Assembly: GCA_019420135.1 (NCBI GenBank)
Contig: JAHZHS010000099.1
Span: 1 to 7,792 of the forward strand
Length of the DNA: 7,792 nucleotides
Reading direction: 5' to 3'
From: Oscillospiraceae bacterium
GTDB lineage: Bacteria > Bacillota > Clostridia > Oscillospirales > Ruminococcaceae
This document shows positions 6,192 through 7,792 of this stretch, piece by piece (position 1 is the first letter of the stretch; each line of letters opens with the position of its first letter). Made by a program: the position numbers and the translations under genes. The notes below the pieces were generated by a model. That model saw only the letters and a list, made by a program, of their open reading frames with translations, searched no databases and was not told the origin of the DNA.

Positions 6192-7046
6192 TTACTGCTC
6201 GGGCGGAATGACAAAGGCAATGCCTGCCGCCGAGGGTCCGATGTGGGTGCCGATGACCGAGCCGATCTGGCTCAGGTGGCCGCCCTCCAGCTTGAGGTTG
6301 TTGCGCACATAATGCTGGATGGGCCCCAGCACCAGCTTGTCGCTGGAATAGACCATGACGAAGTCATAGCGAGTGTCGATGCCGCCCATCTTGTCCATCT
6401 GCTTGAAGAGGGCCACGTAGGCGCCGGGACGGCCGCGGGCCTTGTCCGCCAGATGGACAGCGCCGTCATACACCGACAGCACCGGCTTGATGCCCAGCGC
6501 GCCGCCCACCAGGGCCACAGCGGCGGGCAGACGGCCGCCCTTGTGCAGGTGCTTGAGGCTGTCCACCACGGCCAGGATGCGGATGCGCTTTTTCAGAATG
6601 TCCAGGGAGGCAGCGATCTCGGCGGCGCTGACCCCCTCCTCCCGCAGGCGGACGGCCTCCCGGATGAGGATGTACTCGCCGGGGGAGGCGGTATCCGAGT
6701 CCACAAAGTAGACGTCGTGGAACTCACAGTCCTCGGCGGCCAGCTTGGCGCACTGGAAGGTGCCCGACAACTTGGAGGAGATCAGAATGGCGATCACCTC
6801 ATCCCCGGCGGCCTTGGCTTCCTCGAACACCTGGATGAAGGCTTCCGGGGAGGGCTGGCTGGTGCGGGGCAGTTTGTCGGCCTTTGCCAGCCGGTCATAG
6901 AAATCCGCGCGGGTCATGTCGATGCCGTCGCGGATGGTCTCGCCGTCCTCAAACAGCACGTTCAGGGGCACAATGTGCAGCCCCGGAATGGCAGCGGCCT
7001 CCTTGGCGGTCAGGTCGGCGGCGGAATCGGTCAGGATACGGATCAT
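6192..7046 (-). CDS. DegV-family fatty-acid-binding protein (FakB type)
   Basis: This 284-residue cytoplasmic protein has the usual DegV length. By family knowledge, it holds a fatty acid that the kinase FakA phosphorylates for entry into phospholipid synthesis; FakA is not in the window. Motifs in order are TDSAADL (6-12), the lipid-pocket TSQPSPEAF (62-70), SSKLSGTFQ (90-98), DSDTASPGE (116-124), HKGGRLP (168-174), GIKPVL (185-190) and IGTHIGP (265-271, His268). The family HxGPG reads HIGPS, with Ser272 for Gly. The start at 7046 has AGAGG at 7055-7059, 8 bases upstream. The in-frame GTG at 7055 overlaps that site and is unlikely. The gene has its own promoter and converges on the plus-strand operon, so no functional link to the sugar genes is implied. 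Confidence 0.92.
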   Translation of the reverse strand: MIRILTDSAADLTAKEAAAIPGLHIVPLNVLFEDGETIRDGIDMTRADFYDRLAKADKLPRTSQPSPEAFIQVFEEAKAAGDEVIAILISSKLSGTFQCAKLAAEDCEFHDVYFVDSDTASPGEYILIREAVRLREEGVSAAEIAASLDILKKRIRILAVVDSLKHLHKGGRLPAAVALVGGALGIKPVLSVYDGAVHLADKARGRPGAYVALFKQMDKMGGIDTRYDFVMVYSSDKLVLGPIQHYVRNNLKLEGGHLSQIGSVIGTHIGPSAAGIAFVIPPEQ

Positions 7047-7054
7047 GGCAGACA

Positions 7055-7059
7055 CCTCT
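7055..7059 (-). promoter_or_regulatory. Ribosome binding site fixing the degV-like start at 7046
   Basis: AGAGG on the minus strand lies 8 bases before the ATG at 7046. The upstream in-frame GTG (7055) falls inside this site and is rejected. Confidence 0.65.
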
Positions 7060-7068
7060 GATTCTGTA

Positions 7069-7089
7069 CGGCACGGGACAGCCGCGCCG
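7069..7089 (-). other. GC hairpin in the 5' leader of the degV-like gene
   Basis: On the minus strand CGGCGCGG and CCGTGCCG form eight pairs (one G-U) around a CTGTC loop, ending 9 bases before the Shine-Dalgarno. It has no T-run, so it is not a terminator. It may stabilise the mRNA 5' end or tune translation. Confidence 0.4.
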
Positions 7090-7131
7090 GGTGATGGGTG
7101 GGATGGCCCGGATAGGTCAATTATTTTATAT

Positions 7132-7159
7132 ATTTTACCACATTTTCCCCAAATGTCAA
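7132..7159 (-). promoter_or_regulatory. Housekeeping-sigma promoter for the degV-like gene
   Basis: On the minus strand a consensus TTGACA (-35, 7159-7154) and TAAAAT (-10, 7137-7132) are separated by 16 bases in an AT-rich island within GC-rich surroundings. Transcription would start near 7125, giving a leader of about 80 bases. The -35 box begins at the T-tract of the upstream terminator. Confidence 0.75.
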
Positions 7160-7191
7160 AAATCGGACAGTTGTGTAAAACTGTCCGATTT
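7158..7191 (-). terminator. Intrinsic terminator of the DUF308 gene
   Basis: A perfect 13-pair stem (7160-7172 with 7179-7191) around a 6-base loop is followed on the minus strand by a run of five T residues, counting those that close the stem. It lies 11 bases after the stop of the DUF308 gene. The plus-strand side has only three T residues, so it is mainly a minus-strand terminator. Confidence 0.85.
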
Positions 7192-7202
7192 CACAGGATA
7201 TT

Positions 7203-7727
7203 TCAGCGGGGACGCACAAAGGCGGCCAGCAGGTTGACGGCGCTGCTGACGATGAGGGAAATGCCGATGAGGCGCATCATCATGGCAGTGGAGGCCACCG
7301 GTGCAAACAAAGCAGCCAGGCCCAGCAGCAGGCAGAGGATGCCCACCACCAGGGGCAGCCACCAGAGGCCGTCGCCCCAGCGCTGGCGCTGGATGGCGTT
7401 CTGCACGCTGTTGACGCCCTCCACCAGCAGAAAGACGCAGATGATCATACCCACGATCTCCACCAGGATGGTGGGGCGGGTGACGATGAAGAGTCCCAGC
7501 ACAGTGCCCGCCACGCTGAGGGGCAGGAAGGGGTCGCTGAGCAGGGTAGCGCGCCGGAAAGCCGCCGCATTGAGGATGCCCGCAATGCCGGAAAGAAGCA
7601 CCAGCCAGCCGATGAGGGAGCAGATGGCCCCGGTGGCATCCCAGGGGCGGGCCACCAGATAGATGCCCAGGACAATGCCCACCAGCGGCATGACAATGCG
7701 GTCCCACTGGATGTTCACATGGTTCAT
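7203..7727 (-). CDS. DUF308/HdeD-like membrane protein
   Basis: This 174-residue protein has six hydrophobic segments in three pairs (about 11-28, 32-55, 67-84, 88-107, 121-142, 147-170), the layout of DUF308 (PF03729), which includes E. coli HdeD. Repeat marks include VGIVLGIYLVARP (16-28), AGTVLGLFIVTRP (73-85) and VVGILCLLLGLAALFAP (127-143), each ending in (A/T)RP or AP after a G-rich helix. HdeD is linked to acid resistance at high cell density, but the biochemical role of the family is unknown and none is claimed here. Two ATGs are possible: 7727 has AAAGGA 10 bases upstream, while 7733 has it only 4 bases upstream, so 7727 is chosen; 7733 would add two residues. The gene appears monocistronic, with its own terminator at 7158-7191. 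Confidence 0.8.
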   Translation of the reverse strand: MNHVNIQWDRIVMPLVGIVLGIYLVARPWDATGAICSLIGWLVLLSGIAGILNAAAFRRATLLSDPFLPLSVAGTVLGLFIVTRPTILVEIVGMIICVFLLVEGVNSVQNAIQRQRWGDGLWWLPLVVGILCLLLGLAALFAPVASTAMMMRLIGISLIVSSAVNLLAAFVRPR

Positions 7728-7737
7728 ATACATACCA

Positions 7738-7743
7738 TCCTTT
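7738..7743 (-). promoter_or_regulatory. Ribosome binding site of the DUF308 gene
   Basis: AAAGGA on the minus strand lies 10 bases before the ATG at 7727 and 4 before the ATG at 7733, which favours the later start. Confidence 0.55.
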
Positions 7744-7744
7744 C

Positions 7745-7761
7745 GCGCGGAGGTGCCGCGC
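7745..7761 (-). other. GC hairpin just upstream of the DUF308 ribosome binding site
   Basis: GCGCGG and CCGCGC form a perfect six-pair stem around a 5-base loop, one base from the AAAGGA site. It may shape translation initiation or protect the 5' end; the function is inferred. Confidence 0.35.
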
Positions 7762-7775
7762 AGGTCCTTTGTGTA

Positions 7776-7786
7776 AGTATAGTATA
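7776..7786 (-). promoter_or_regulatory. Probable -10 region for the DUF308 gene
   Basis: Two overlapping TATACT hexamers occur on the minus strand (7786-7781 and 7781-7776). The matching -35 box would lie beyond the window edge, so the promoter cannot be confirmed. A start near 7770 would give a leader of about 45 bases holding the hairpin and the ribosome binding site. Confidence 0.4.
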
Positions 7787-7792
7787 ACACAG

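Noticed and set aside
6015..7061. 348-codon open frame on the plus strand over the degV-like gene
   Set aside because: It is antisense to a clear DegV protein, runs through the terminator at 6141-6182 and shows no domain; it is a shadow frame.
7115..7139. Possible operator-like inverted repeat around the AT-rich stretch of the degV-like promoter
   Set aside because: The outer GGT/ACC match but the inner arms fit poorly, and AT-rich sequence makes partial symmetry likely by chance. No known operator such as that of FapR is recognised.
1..7792. CRISPR arrays, tRNA/rRNA genes, insertion sequences and riboswitches
   Set aside because: No spaced direct repeats, transposase motifs, terminal inverted repeats, cloverleaf-like sequence or recognisable riboswitch core was seen in any gap; all gaps are under 160 bases.

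Overview
The window is GC-rich (well above 60% G+C by eye) and gene-dense. Genes have Shine-Dalgarno sites, ATGA-type stop/start overlaps and U-tract terminators. This style, with DegV, split ThrE and YfhO-like families, suggests a high-GC Clostridia member such as an Oscillospiraceae/Ruminococcaceae gut bacterium (Faecalibacterium, Subdoligranulum or Gemmiger-like). That assignment is an inference from style and gene families. No 16S rRNA or other marker gene is present.

Positions 1-6126 (+ strand) are the 3' part of a nonulosonic-acid (sialic or legionaminic type) sugar operon. In order it holds the C-terminal part of a hydrolysing UDP-sugar 2-epimerase (NeuC/LegG type), two Gfo/Idh/MocA oxidoreductases, a CMP-nonulosonate cytidylyltransferase (NeuA/LegF type), a short polytopic YfhO-like membrane protein, and a two-gene ThrE-type transporter (ThrE N-domain protein plus ThrE_2/YjjB-like protein). 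From the second oxidoreductase onward each gene overlaps the next by 4-10 bases, so the block is probably one translationally coupled transcript. The only sizeable gap, 90 bases after the epimerase, holds two small GC hairpins. The operon ends at a strong hairpin at 6141-6182 that also serves the convergent minus-strand gene.

Positions 6192-7792 (- strand) hold two separately transcribed genes. The upstream one encodes a DUF308/HdeD-like six-helix membrane protein; its -10 region lies at the window edge and its transcript ends at a perfect 13-bp hairpin. The T-tract of that hairpin runs directly into the -35 box of the promoter for the next gene, a DegV/FakB-type fatty-acid-binding protein.

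How the genes may work together: the epimerase supplies ManNAc or a 2,4-diacetamido analogue. An upstream synthase (NeuB/LegI, not in the window) would condense it with PEP, and the cytidylyltransferase would activate the product as CMP-sugar. The two oxidoreductases between these steps are not part of the textbook Neu5Ac pathway and may modify the sugar. The first lacks all three residues usually tied to catalysis in its family, while the second keeps them. That pairing is the most interesting point in the window. The YfhO-like protein may act in glycan assembly at the membrane. The ThrE pair has no obvious sugar role and may be a passenger.
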